The notes: generated by a model from the letters alone, not told the origin. Positions 1-8,260 are shown, counted from the first letter of the stretch. The stretch is DNA of 64,000 nt from Deltaproteobacteria bacterium ADurb.Bin151 (GCA_002070455.1 MWDG01000007.1:1-64000), one strand, 5' to 3'. Translations and numbers: made by a program.

Positions 1-67
1 CTCAGCTGGATAGAGTCGCAGACTTCGAATCTGTTGGTCGTAGGTTCGAATCCTACCGGGCGTACCA
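1..67 (+). tRNA. tRNA-Arg (anticodon TCG), 5' end cut by window
   Basis: The D-arm, anticodon arm, T-arm and 3' acceptor strand are all visible. The anticodon loop CTTCGAA (about 23-29) gives anticodon TCG, which decodes Arg CGA. The T-arm is GTAGG-TTCGAAT-CCTAC, and the acceptor 3' strand CGGGCGT is followed by A and an encoded CCA ending at 67. The 5' acceptor strand lies before the window, so the cloverleaf cannot be closed here. Confidence 0.9.
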
Positions 68-97
68 GAATAGAAATAGAATGTTCTTTCAATAAGG

Positions 98-232
98 GCT
101 GTTCAAAAATGGCCAGATGCAAGGCGCTGAAAATGTGAGGAGTGAGGCGTACATAATGTACACTGCAGCGATGAACATTGAAAGCAACGTCACCTGAAGG
201 TGATAAACAGCAGGTGGGCATTTTTCAACAGC
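98..232. repeat. MITE/REP-like interspersed element between two tRNA genes
   Basis: A 135-bp non-coding segment has terminal inverted repeats: GCTGTTCAAAAATG at 98-111 and CATTTTTCAACAGC at 219-232, which match with one mismatch. The interior holds a palindrome GTACAT-A-ATGTAC (about 149-161) and purine-rich GAGG/GAGTGAGGCG motifs. There is no ORF. The architecture resembles the short palindromic intergenic repeats scattered in deltaproteobacterial genomes. That family link is from memory and there is no second copy in this window. Confidence 0.55.
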
Positions 233-239
233 ACTTTAG

Positions 240-315
240 GGGCCCTTAGCTCAGCTGGTAGAGCAACTGACTCTTAATCAGTAGGTTGTCGGTTCGATCC
301 CGACAGGGCTCACCA
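240..315 (+). tRNA. tRNA-Lys (anticodon CTT)
   Basis: A complete 76-nt cloverleaf. The acceptor strand GGGCCCT pairs with AGGGCTC (one G-T wobble). The anticodon loop CTCTTAA carries anticodon CTT, the T-arm is GTCGG-TTCGATC-CCGAC, and the CCA end is encoded at 313-315. An intrinsic terminator follows within 10 nt. The tRNA lies immediately downstream of the 98-232 repeat element. Confidence 0.97.
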
Positions 316-321
316 AAACAC

Positions 322-357
322 AAGGCAATTCGGATATTTAGCGAGTTGCCTTTTTTT
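322..357 (+). terminator. Rho-independent terminator of tRNA-Lys
   Basis: The arms AAGGCAATTCG (322-332) and CGAGTTGCCTT (342-352) form an 11-bp stem with one G-U, closing a 9-nt loop. The run of T at 351-357 completes the terminator. Confidence 0.85.
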
Positions 358-494
358 ATCATCAATGTTTTGTCTCTATGTAGTCACGATATAGCCAGGA
401 CGGATAAAAAGCAGTTTTCCTATCATATCCATCTACAGGCCAATCATCAGCTCCATTGGTTGTCATCCAAAGCGTATATGTGCTATGCATATGC

Positions 495-1085
495 ATGCGC
501 ATCAGAAAAATGTTTATTTACATAGCATGGGTCGCGATGGTGACAGTCATGGGATTTTCCGTTACGGTGTTTGCCAACGGGAAAGAAGCGCCCCCTGGTG
601 AAATTTCAGTACCATACAAGATCATGCAAATGAGTGATTACCAGGTCTTCCTGAAAAACTGGGACGAAACAAATAATTCCGTGCTCTATGCCATGATATC
701 AACTCCCGCCCAGTACAATGACTTGTTTCATCCTGCGCCAGTAATGAAATCCAAGCGTCCGTTTTCTCCGTCCGAAATATTTTATACGAGGGAAAATATT
801 CTTGTTGTAGCCCGTGTAATGCCATATCCGGAGAACGTGGACAAGGTATTTGATGTTGATCGCATCACGGAAAGGAATTCAGAATTGTCCCTTTACTATC
901 GCTACAATGAACGGTCTTCTGATGCAAAATGGAAGGGCAAGATATGCCTTGCCATTCAAATCCCGAAACGTTCTTATAAAAAAGTCCATTTCTTTGAAAA
1001 TGGACGGAAAGTCGGTGAATTAAATTTGGTGGCCCGACAGTGGTTGCATCCGCAAAGAACTCCGACACCCCCGCAGCCTCCATGA
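495..1085 (+). CDS. Hypothetical exported protein
   Basis: A 196-residue protein of unknown function. The chosen start gives a normal secretion signal: basic n-region MRIRK, hydrophobic core to about residue 24, then VFA-NGK as the likely cleavage site. An upstream ATG at 456 and an internal one at 510 are alternatives, but the first adds an unconvincing prefix and the second removes the basic residues. No start has a clear Shine-Dalgarno sequence. The mature part is mixed alpha/beta with no cysteines suggesting a metal site, and the C-terminus is proline-rich (TPTPPQPP). Periplasmic location is inferred. I do not recognise the family. Confidence 0.65.
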   Translation: MRIRKMFIYIAWVAMVTVMGFSVTVFANGKEAPPGEISVPYKIMQMSDYQVFLKNWDETNNSVLYAMISTPAQYNDLFHPAPVMKSKRPFSPSEIFYTRENILVVARVMPYPENVDKVFDVDRITERNSELSLYYRYNERSSDAKWKGKICLAIQIPKRSYKKVHFFENGRKVGELNLVARQWLHPQRTPTPPQPP

Positions 1086-1198
1086 TTAAAAGAAAAGTGA
1101 AGGGATTGCACCGGAGGGGACAGGATTTGATTGACACGCGAAAATGATTTCTATAAAAAATTCATAAAAAAGTAGCCTTCAAACGGATCAGACATTCC

Positions 1199-3028
1199 AT
1201 GAAAAACAATTGCCGGAATTTCTTTTTGTTTTCCATCTCAATAGGTATTATCATCTTACTCTTATCTGGATGTTCTGTGAATCAGACACTTCAACGGACT
1301 GGAAGCCGGCCTGCCGACCTTGTCATTGTCAACGCGAAAATTTTTACCAGTAATGCCAGACAGCCTTATGCAGACAGCATTGCCGTCAAAGGCGGGCGTA
1401 TCACGTACGTCGGTTCATTCGAAGGGGCAGGTGATTTCGTGGGACCGGACACTCACATTATGGATGGCAAAGAACGCCTGATTACACCGGGTTTTGTTGA
1501 CAATCATTGCCATGTGCTCTGGATCGGCGGCATGTCCTATCTTCAGCCGCCCGACCTTTTTGAGTGTGTGACGATGAATGACATTCTTGCCAAAGTAAGA
1601 GAACGTGCCCGGAAAAATCCTGGCCTGCCTGTAATTGGCGGTATCGGATGGAGGATGAACCAGTTGCCGGAGGGGCCGCGGAAGGAAATTCTCGATTCCG
1701 TGGTTTCGGACCGCCCTGTGATGCTTATGAGCTACAGCGGTCAGGCCGGATGGTTAAACAGCAGGGCCATTAAGCTGATGCGGGAGCGCAATCCCGCTGC
1801 GTTTGAGCGCCTGGCACCGGTGCGGGACAAGAAAACCGGCGAATACACCGGCGAATGCAGGCGCTATCATGTTGTGAATATCCTCGATTACTTGTCATGG
1901 GAGGAACTTGGGGCAAAAGTCCAGGAAGGCATCATGAAAGCTACGACAGATATCCTTGACGAAGCGCTTTCCTATGGCGTGACGACCATGCATGATGTGC
2001 AGATTTATCCCGAATTCATTCCTCTCATTTTGAAATTTCGCGACAGGGGAGGGCTGGATAAAGTCCGGGTGCGCGGTGCCTTTTTTGTTGGGCGCGAGCG
2101 GCTTGAAAATCCGGTACGGCTGAAAAAGGACTTATCCCAATGGAAGGCAATCGGACAAAATGAAAACGGCCCGCATTTGCGGCTCGGCCAGTCTCTTAAA
2201 TTTTATATTGACGGCACATTGGACAATCGTACCTCTTTTCTGCTAAGTCCATATTCAGACGATCCGACCCGATATGGAACGCCGGACTGGAGTCAGGAGG
2301 AATTCAACCGTGTCGTTGATATTGCCGATAAACTGAAATTACAGTGCCTGACTCATAACACCGGTGATGCAGGTGCGCGAAGAGTGATTAATGCCTACGA
2401 GCGCGCCATGAAGGTAAACGGCATGCGGGATGCCCGGCACACCCTTGAGCATTGTGAAATGCCTGTCCCGGAAGACTGGCCGCGCATGGCAAGATACGGC
2501 ATGATCGCTTCCATGCAGCCTCAGCATTTTTATGGTGATGAAATGTGCGAAAAAGCCCTTGGTTTTGAGCGACTTCAGGGCTGGATGCCATGGAAATCTC
2601 TTGAGAGTGCGGGTGTGCGCGTTTCCTTCGGCACTGACTGGGCAGCAGGTCCGATCAATCCGGCCTATGGTCTCATCCTCGCCGCATTGCGCGTAAACTT
2701 CAGGGGCGATCGTAACTGGGGGACTGATGAGGCAGTTGACATTGAAACCGGTATCCGTCACTGGACAGCCGATTCCGCTTACAACCTGTTCATGGAAAAT
2801 GAAATAGGAACGCTGGAGGTGGGCAAGTATGCTGATTTGGTTATTTTTAACAAAGACCTGCGGGAGATGTCCACTCCATGGTTTATACTGACCCATAAAA
2901 TTGAACTTGGTGCCCTGGATGATTTTGTGGATGTTACCATGTTAGCCGGACAACCCGTGTATGTCAAAAAAGGAGTGCTGTTAGATTTTCCCAGAAAGAA
3001 AGACGATCGGGAGCACACGTATCAATAA
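1199..3028 (+). CDS. Amidohydrolase-family lipoprotein (YtcJ-like, Amidohydro_3)
   Basis: A 609-residue metal-dependent hydrolase anchored as a lipoprotein: the signal ends in the lipobox LLSGC (Cys25). Amidohydrolase TIM-barrel hallmarks appear in order: GFVDNHCHVLW (HxH pair at strand 1), a central LKFYIDGT segment carrying the candidate carbamylated Lys, LTHNTGDAG and LEHCEMP (metal His residues), and SFGTDWAAGP (strand-8 Asp). The C-terminal IGTLEVGKYADLVIF is the typical closing beta-domain. YtcJ-like members hydrolyse amides or related bonds, and the substrate cannot be read from sequence. A periplasm-facing location follows from the lipobox. The ATG lacks a strong ribosome site but is the only start giving a signal peptide. 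Confidence 0.88.
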   Translation: MKNNCRNFFLFSISIGIIILLLSGCSVNQTLQRTGSRPADLVIVNAKIFTSNARQPYADSIAVKGGRITYVGSFEGAGDFVGPDTHIMDGKERLITPGFVDNHCHVLWIGGMSYLQPPDLFECVTMNDILAKVRERARKNPGLPVIGGIGWRMNQLPEGPRKEILDSVVSDRPVMLMSYSGQAGWLNSRAIKLMRERNPAAFERLAPVRDKKTGEYTGECRRYHVVNILDYLSWEELGAKVQEGIMKATTDILDEALSYGVTTMHDVQIYPEFIPLILKFRDRGGLDKVRVRGAFFVGRERLENPVRLKKDLSQWKAIGQNENGPHLRLGQSLKFYIDGTLDNRTSFLLSPYSDDPTRYGTPDWSQEEFNRVVDIADKLKLQCLTHNTGDAGARRVINAYERAMKVNGMRDARHTLEHCEMPVPEDWPRMARYGMIASMQPQHFYGDEMCEKALGFERLQGWMPWKSLESAGVRVSFGTDWAAGPINPAYGLILAALRVNFRGDRNWGTDEAVDIETGIRHWTADSAYNLFMENEIGTLEVGKYADLVIFNKDLREMSTPWFILTHKIELGALDDFVDVTMLAGQPVYVKKGVLLDFPRKKDDREHTYQ

Positions 3029-3056
3029 AAATTATACTGGAAGGAATGAAAAGATA

Positions 3057-3416
3057 ATGGCTAAAATGAAGTTCATGTTTGTCACAATGATATTGATCCT
3101 GACTTTTTTTGTCAGCACCCTATCCATGGCAGGGACGGAAGTAAATTTCAAAGAATACAAAACCATCAATAAAACAGTAGAATTCAAGTTATATTTAAAA
3201 GGGGTTGGAGAAGGTTTCCAATGGGCAAATGAGGAACTTGCCGCACGAGGCAGCAAAGCGCTTTATTGCAAACCTCAGAAAGAGGTTATGGGAGTTGATG
3301 AATACACAGAAATTCTAAAAAGAGAAGTGACTGAAAATGCAGCGGAACTTCATGATGATATGCCCATGGGGTTAATTCTTCTGAATGGTTTAATGAAGCG
3401 TTTTCCCTGCAAGTAA
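3057..3416 (+). CDS. Small exported protein, Rap1a/Tai-like
   Basis: 119 residues with a signal peptide (hydrophobic residues 6-23, SMA-GT cleavage). The mature part follows the Rap1a/Tai immunity-protein pattern: YLKGVGEGF, then LYCKPQKEV, then a helix, and a C-terminal MKRFPC. The two conserved Cys would form the family's disulfide. Rap1a proteins neutralise type VI amidase effectors, but no effector or secretion gene is nearby, so immunity is not implied. A second protein of the same pattern is at 11289-11645. It follows the amidohydrolase by 28 bp and could be co-transcribed. Confidence 0.6.
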   Translation: MAKMKFMFVTMILILTFFVSTLSMAGTEVNFKEYKTINKTVEFKLYLKGVGEGFQWANEELAARGSKALYCKPQKEVMGVDEYTEILKREVTENAAELHDDMPMGLILLNGLMKRFPCK

Positions 3417-3475
3417 ATCGAACAGGCGACCGAATGGGAATTATTGACACAATAAAAAAGTACAGAGGAGGGAAG

Positions 3476-3718
3476 ATGGCGGACAGTCATCAGGAAATAG
3501 AAAAAATAAAAATGAGACTGGACAAATTAGAATCGCAGATGACCTTTTTGCACAGAAGCCTCGGTATAACGACAAACGAAGCCCCTGCCTGGAATGCTTC
3601 TCCGGAAATCATTGAAATGGTACAAAGAGGTGATAAAATTGAGGCGATAAAAGCATTTCGGGAGCAAACAGGCGCGAGCTTAAAAGATGCAAAAAACTTT
3701 ATAGAATCGATTAAGTAA
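3476..3718 (+). CDS. Small protein with ribosomal L7/L12 C-terminal-like domain
   Basis: 80 residues from the ATG at 3476, which has a strong ribosome site (GAGGAGGGAAG). An in-frame ATG at 3434 has none. Residues 5-30 form a short predicted coiled coil (KIKMRLDKLESQMTFL). Residues 50-80 match the bL12 C-terminal helix pattern (KIEAIKAFREQTGASLKDAKNFIES). True bL12 is about 120 residues and lacks this N-terminal coiled coil, so this is a stand-alone relative, not the ribosomal stalk protein. Its role is unknown. Confidence 0.7.
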   Translation: MADSHQEIEKIKMRLDKLESQMTFLHRSLGITTNEAPAWNASPEIIEMVQRGDKIEAIKAFREQTGASLKDAKNFIESIK

Positions 3719-4139
3719 TTACAATCATGTCTACAAGCTTAAAAATATGTAGGGGATGGACGATAACGCGCAGGCTTCTTTTTTTACCGGAAACGCTCTT
3801 CATGATAGAGAAAAGAAGGCATTCTCCAGATCAGGAGGTTATCAACAAAGCTGTTAAAAGACCTGTTGATAACGTTGTTGACAGAAACACCAAATATACA
3901 AAACACGCCACTTTATAACGGATTGCGTAATGATTGGGCAATGGAATTATTCTCTATTATATTAATATGTTGCAAATCATACCATGTAAATTTAATAACT
4001 TACGCTTTGATCATTTGAAGTTATCAACCATGATAAATAATGTAATACAAAATAGAGCCGGAAATTACCTCTATCTGAAAGCAAAAAGATGATTAGGTAG
4101 ATCGTTGAACATATAACTTTCTATCATGACGGAGCCGTA
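3719..4139. other. 421-bp gene-free region with TTATCAAC inverted and direct repeats
   Basis: No convincing gene is present. A 63-codon frame at 3727-3918 has no ribosome site and an unlikely composition. The region contains a perfect 10-bp inverted repeat GTTATCAACA (3838-3847) / TGTTGATAAC (3864-3873) with a 16-bp spacer, and a third GTTATCAAC at 4020-4028. An AT-rich stretch lies between them (3950-4060). The repeats differ by one base from the DnaA-box consensus TTATCCACA. They could be a dimeric regulator site for the downstream budA gene or remnants of DnaA boxes. Confidence 0.5.
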
Positions 4140-4841
4140 ATGCAGTCGAAACTTTACATAAGCAGCCCAATCAATGCTCTTCTGGAAGGATTTTACCGGG
4201 ATGACATTACAATGGACATGCTCAGGGAAAAAGGAGATTTCGGAATAGGAACCTTTAATAACCTTGACGGCGAAATGATTGCTCTCAATGGTTGTTTTTA
4301 TCAACTGGATCTTGATGGTAACGCTCATCCTGTGCAAGGCAGAATGAAAACCCCGTTTGCCACCATGTGCCATTTTCAACCGAGTCTGACGGAAGAGGTG
4401 ATTGAACCGTTGTCGTATGATTCATTTCAGAATCAATTGAGCCGGATTCTGCCATCGGACAACATGTTTTATGCCATTCATATAACAGGTTCATTTCAGT
4501 CTGTTGAAACACGTTCCGTGCCGCGAACGGAGAACTACCGGCCGCTTTCAGAAGCGACAGGCGATCAGAAAATTCGACATTTTCAACATCTTGAAGGACA
4601 TTTGGTTGGTTTTTACACGCCATCTTTTGTGCCGTCGATCAATGTTCCGGGATATCATTTCCATTTTATTGATAATTCCTTTTCGGCTGGCGGACATCTG
4701 CTGCGCTGTGAACCGGAGCATCTGGACATCCGGCTTCAGATTTTTTACAGCATGGAACTGGACTTACCAAAAACTTTGGATTATCTTACGGCATCGTTTG
4801 TGCGCGATGCTCAAAAAGATATTGAAAAAGCGGAACGCTAA
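4140..4841 (+). CDS. budA: Alpha-acetolactate decarboxylase
   Basis: 233 residues, the normal family length. The enzyme converts (S)-2-acetolactate to acetoin plus CO2 and is cytoplasmic in most bacteria. Family motifs are clear: GIGTFNNLDGEMI (34-47), GRMKTPFATMCHFQP (67-81), ITGSFQSVETRSVPRTENY (115-133) and GYHFHFIDNSFSAGGHLL (171-188), whose His173, His175 and His186 are the zinc ligands. There is no signal peptide. No acetolactate synthase or butanediol dehydrogenase gene is adjacent, so the acetolactate supply must come from elsewhere. A GGAG ribosome site precedes the ATG. A VanZ-like gene follows after 22 bp. Confidence 0.92.
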   Translation: MQSKLYISSPINALLEGFYRDDITMDMLREKGDFGIGTFNNLDGEMIALNGCFYQLDLDGNAHPVQGRMKTPFATMCHFQPSLTEEVIEPLSYDSFQNQLSRILPSDNMFYAIHITGSFQSVETRSVPRTENYRPLSEATGDQKIRHFQHLEGHLVGFYTPSFVPSINVPGYHFHFIDNSFSAGGHLLRCEPEHLDIRLQIFYSMELDLPKTLDYLTASFVRDAQKDIEKAER

Positions 4842-4863
4842 TAAATGCATATGATGGATTGCA

Positions 4864-5226
4864 ATGCCCAACAATAAATGGTCCCGGATGATATTGTTTC
4901 TCTGGTTTGTTTCAATCTTTATCGTCGTGTTTTATTCTCTCATTCCCAGAATGGAGTTTCCTGTTGATTTCTGGAATGCCGATAAACTATACCATTGCGC
5001 CGGATACTGCTGGCTGGCGGTTCTTCCCATGATGGGCATTACCATTCGACGCACAGCCTTGCTGTCTGCGTTTTCCATGATCATCCTGGGAGTGCTGCTG
5101 GAGATCGGACAGTACTATGTTCCCGGCCGCTTGTTTTCATTTTTGGATATAACCTCAAACACGGTCGGTGTGTTCCTGGGGATGATTTGGGGAAATTACA
5201 TGAGAAAGCAGTTTAGCTTTGCCTGA
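4864..5226 (+). CDS. VanZ-like membrane protein
   Basis: 120 residues with about four hydrophobic segments (9-27, 42-60, 66-84, 96-113). The VanZ-family pattern is visible: a DKLYHCAGYCWLA segment after the first loop, and a LLEIGQYYVPGRLFSFLDITSNTVG segment, given here only as its ends LLEIGQ and DITSNTVG. The function of stand-alone VanZ-like proteins is not established. VanZ itself gives low-level teicoplanin resistance. It is probably transcribed with budA. Confidence 0.8.
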   Translation: MPNNKWSRMILFLWFVSIFIVVFYSLIPRMEFPVDFWNADKLYHCAGYCWLAVLPMMGITIRRTALLSAFSMIILGVLLEIGQYYVPGRLFSFLDITSNTVGVFLGMIWGNYMRKQFSFA

Positions 5227-5315
5227 TTTACATGAATGACTTCTGCCGGAAATCATCCATGCGGCTTTGTGTAAATAGTCATTGACAGCATAAAAAAGGA
5301 GGTGCTTGTGCGATT

Positions 5316-6719
5316 ATGAGGTTACTCAAGATTTTCATTACCATCGTGCTTTTGTTTACCCTCACATCCTGTACCGCCACCTACGCGCTTAATCCCAAAC
5401 TGGAGATGAAAGTCCGGCTTGATCCGCTACAGGGCAAACTGTTATCGCCGAATAAATCCGATGATTTATTTCTGATCCTATCTTTCTCTGGAGGCGGTAC
5501 CCGGGCGGCGGCCCTGTCTTATGGAATTCTTGAAGCACTTGAAAAGATAGAAATTCCACCCCCTGCAAAAAGTGTTTCAACAAAAGATAATTCTCATGTC
5601 AGGCATACCCTTTATGATGAAATCGATCTGATTACAGGGGTATCCGGGGGAAGTTTCACGGCAGGATACTTTGGATTGCATGGTAAAGATGCCTTCAGGG
5701 ATTTCAGGGAGAAAGTCCTTGTTAAGAATCTTCAGACAGACCTTATACACATGGTTTTAAACCCGGTAAACCTGATACGGCTGGGTTCTCCGCGTTTCGG
5801 AAGAAGTGAAGTGGCTCAGGAATACTATGACAAAATGATTTTTCACGGAGCAACTCTCGGAGACATTGCCGGCGGGAAAGGACCTGCTGTCAACATTCTT
5901 GCCACAGATGCCGATGACGGCATCATTTTCCCTTTCATTCCCAGTCAGTTCGCCCTGATCTGTTCAGATTTTGAAAAATTCCCTCTTGCCCGCGCCGTTG
6001 CGGCATCGGCTGCATTTCCGGGAGCCTTTAGTCCGATTATCCTCAAAAACTATGCGGGAGACTGCGCATACAAGGGGCCGTTCTGGCTCGCTGATGCCCT
6101 CGCAAAGCCCGATCCGACAAGCCGTGTCTATAATACGGCATTGATGACCAAAACCTATCTTAATCAGGAGGAGAAACCATATATCCATCTGATTGACGGC
6201 GGTGTTTCGGATAACCTCGGGATCAGGAATATCATGGAAAGCATCGCCGCCATGGGCGGCATCCTGGAAGTTATGAAAAAACAACAGATTACCAGTGGGC
6301 GCCAGCTGGTCTTTATCATTGTTGACGCTCAGACGCAGGACACGAAACATTGGAGAATGATGGACGAGATTCCCGGTCTGGGAGCAATTCTCGGTGCGTC
6401 GTCCACCATTATGATTAACAAGTATAATTTTGAAACGATTGATCTGCTGCGCCGTTATTGCGAGGAGTGGAAACAGGAACTGGAGAAAGCCGGAAATAGA
6501 AATATTGAAATCTACATTGTGCATGTATCTTTTGACGCGCTTCCTGAAAAAGAGGAGAGGGAGTATTTCCAGTCCGTTAAAACGGCGCTTGCCCTGCCTG
6601 AAGATCAGGTGGACAAATTGCGCAGCGTGGCCGGGAAGATTCTCTTTGCGCAGAAACCATTTGTCAAATTGGTAAAAGATCTGGGGGGAAAGATAACGGA
6701 AAACAAACAAGAAAGGTAA
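5316..6719 (+). CDS. Patatin-like phospholipase lipoprotein
   Basis: 467 residues. The signal ends in LTSC (lipobox Cys19), so the protein is a lipoprotein. The patatin catalytic plan is complete: oxyanion loop SGGGTRA (about 58-64), nucleophile elbow GVSGGS (about 109-114), and catalytic Asp in DGGVSDN. The Ser-Asp dyad acts on acyl esters of phospholipids. Segments between the motifs are longer than in compact patatins. The strong AGGAGG lies 12-17 bases before the ATG, slightly distant but the only good site. Envelope lipid turnover is inferred, and the true substrate is unknown. Confidence 0.88.
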   Translation: MRLLKIFITIVLLFTLTSCTATYALNPKLEMKVRLDPLQGKLLSPNKSDDLFLILSFSGGGTRAAALSYGILEALEKIEIPPPAKSVSTKDNSHVRHTLYDEIDLITGVSGGSFTAGYFGLHGKDAFRDFREKVLVKNLQTDLIHMVLNPVNLIRLGSPRFGRSEVAQEYYDKMIFHGATLGDIAGGKGPAVNILATDADDGIIFPFIPSQFALICSDFEKFPLARAVAASAAFPGAFSPIILKNYAGDCAYKGPFWLADALAKPDPTSRVYNTALMTKTYLNQEEKPYIHLIDGGVSDNLGIRNIMESIAAMGGILEVMKKQQITSGRQLVFIIVDAQTQDTKHWRMMDEIPGLGAILGASSTIMINKYNFETIDLLRRYCEEWKQELEKAGNRNIEIYIVHVSFDALPEKEEREYFQSVKTALALPEDQVDKLRSVAGKILFAQKPFVKLVKDLGGKITENKQER

Positions 6720-6758
6720 GTTGTCCGGTTCTTAAACCATCGGGCAATATTGTTAAAC

Positions 6759-7421
6759 CTAATATCCAGTCACGGATATTTCGCCTGTATTACGGTCAAT
6801 GCTGACAGTAAAATTCAGCGGCTCTGCTTCGCAGCGGTTTGTGCAATAGCGATGGACACCGGTAAAAATAGCCGTATAATTATTGTTTTCGTCTTTTTCG
6901 CCGATCAGGCAAAGTTCCGACTCCAAATGCCAGTAAGTTGTGATAATCTGGGCATCCAGAAGAAATCTCACCAACCTCCTGGGTGAAATGGAAATAAAAG
7001 ATGTATCCAGGAATCTCCCGACCTTTTTTACCACGCCTGGCGGAATTCTTGTGGCGTCCGCTTTTTCCAGGGCAGAAAAATACCTGTTGTTGATTACAAT
7101 TTTGTTTGTGCGTCTGTCTTTTCCCAACAAATCTTCAGATTGGATTTGATAGGACAAGAGATGTTGAAACACTTCACATGTTTCTTTGTTGATTTCTGCG
7201 GTAGGGATATGTTTATTTATTTCCTCCTGTCTCGAACTTTGAGTCATGCCTTTCCATGGATGATCATCACGTGATATTTTGATGATATCGATGCATTTCA
7301 TATCATTTTTGACTTCTGTGGTTCTTGAACTCGCTGCCGCCACAGGAAATGCAAAGACGATGATCAGAAAAATCAAGCAAACGGATATATGATTTATTTT
7401 TTTCCCTGGAATCGGCATCAT
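6759..7421 (-). CDS. Hypothetical exported protein
   Basis: 220 residues from the ATG at 7421. A GTG 12 bases upstream is possible but overlaps the previous stop. The signal peptide has a basic n-region (PGKKINHIS), a hydrophobic core LIFLIIVFAFP, and VAA-ASS cleavage. Two cysteines in a CTNRCEAEP segment and one in MKCIDI could form disulfides. The C-terminus reads TVSIDRNTGEISVTGY, like a PepSY-type or cystatin-like end strand, but I cannot assign a family. It lies directly downstream of another unknown membrane protein and is probably co-expressed with it. Confidence 0.65.
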   Translation of the reverse strand: MMPIPGKKINHISVCLIFLIIVFAFPVAAASSRTTEVKNDMKCIDIIKISRDDHPWKGMTQSSRQEEINKHIPTAEINKETCEVFQHLLSYQIQSEDLLGKDRRTNKIVINNRYFSALEKADATRIPPGVVKKVGRFLDTSFISISPRRLVRFLLDAQIITTYWHLESELCLIGEKDENNNYTAIFTGVHRYCTNRCEAEPLNFTVSIDRNTGEISVTGY

Positions 7422-7425
7422 AGCG

Positions 7426-8052
7426 TTATTCACTCCCTGTTCTGCGTTTTTCTTTTTTCATTTCCCGCTGCAATTCCTTCGCAATGGTTATTCTTTCTTT
7501 AGGGCTTGCCGGATGTCCCAGCGCGGCAATCCGTATTTCAAAGCGCCGGTCAAATTCTTTTTCCTCATCCTCCAATTCCTCCAATTCATCAACTTGTAAC
7601 TGTTCTGTCTTTAAAGCCCTGCAGAACCTCTCAATATCGCCGGTAATACCCATAAACTGCAGATTGTTTGAATGCACTCGCTGCTCCAGTATGCTGACAA
7701 ATTCATCGAAATTCACATTTTCAAAATCTTCGGGAAAAATGCTGAAGTCAGTCTGGCCGGTTGTAATATGAATGACAATATTATTTTTAGTTTTTCCAGG
7801 GGTGTATTTTCCTGCATAGGTGTTGTGTGTTTCAATTTTTGCTTCAACCTCATTTATATCACTCCATCGCACCCGTATATCTTCAAGAAAGTCATGATAC
7901 ACAAAACCATCGTCCAGATAGTCGATCTTTCGGGGATACTGTTTTTCCCGACGGCTTGCCTTGAATCCCCACCATGTGCCAAGCCCGACGCACAATCCCA
8001 CAGTGATTCCTACAGTGGAATATGCGATGATTCTGGCTATTGTATTTTCCAT
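7426..8052 (-). CDS. Membrane protein of unknown function
   Basis: 208 residues from the ATG at 8052, which places a transmembrane helix (about 8-30) at the N-terminus. The reading frame stays open to a TTG at 8193, but that lies in the terminator of the upstream gene, so a start there is unlikely; an ATG at 8130 is an alternative. After the helix a basic stop-transfer (KASRREKQYPRK) leads to a cytoplasmic beta-rich segment (IDYLDDGFVYHDF...VRWSDINEVEAKIET) resembling bacterial PH-like domains. The tail is very charged and helical (ELEELEDEEKEFDRRFE). Function unknown. Confidence 0.6.
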   Translation of the reverse strand: MENTIARIIAYSTVGITVGLCVGLGTWWGFKASRREKQYPRKIDYLDDGFVYHDFLEDIRVRWSDINEVEAKIETHNTYAGKYTPGKTKNNIVIHITTGQTDFSIFPEDFENVNFDEFVSILEQRVHSNNLQFMGITGDIERFCRALKTEQLQVDELEELEDEEKEFDRRFEIRIAALGHPASPKERITIAKELQREMKKEKRRTGSE

Positions 8053-8191
8053 GACAATACTCAAGATGGTATCGTGAATCAATAGGTCATCAATGCTCTT
8101 CGCTTGAAAAAAATTATTATGGTAAATCATAGCATGATTGCCGGTATTTGCAATGATTAACGGATCTGCAAAAAGGGATTCTTCAGAGGAC

Positions 8192-8224
8192 AAAAAAATA
8201 TGCCTCTTTTCAGAGGCATATTTT
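8192..8224 (-). terminator. Rho-independent terminator of formate dehydrogenase gene
   Basis: The 13-bp perfect stem AAAATATGCCTCT (8195-8207) / AGAGGCATATTTT (8212-8224) has a 4-nt loop. Read on the minus strand it ends in seven T (8198-8192). It lies 37 bases past the fdhA stop. Confidence 0.9.
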
Positions 8225-8260
8225 CTAAACTTGAAATGAAATAACGATGCGGCTGAAAGG

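Noticed and set aside
3727-3918. 63-codon frame after the L7/L12-like gene
   Set aside because: No ribosome site, atypical composition, and it reads through the TTATCAACA inverted repeat.
3838-4060. Replication origin
   Set aside because: Only three imperfect DnaA-like boxes, and no dnaA, dnaN, gidA or similar origin genes nearby. Kept only as a repeat observation.
5964-6710. 248-codon frame antisense to the patatin-like gene
   Set aside because: Shadow of the real gene: the plus-strand product has complete catalytic motifs and the antisense protein has none.
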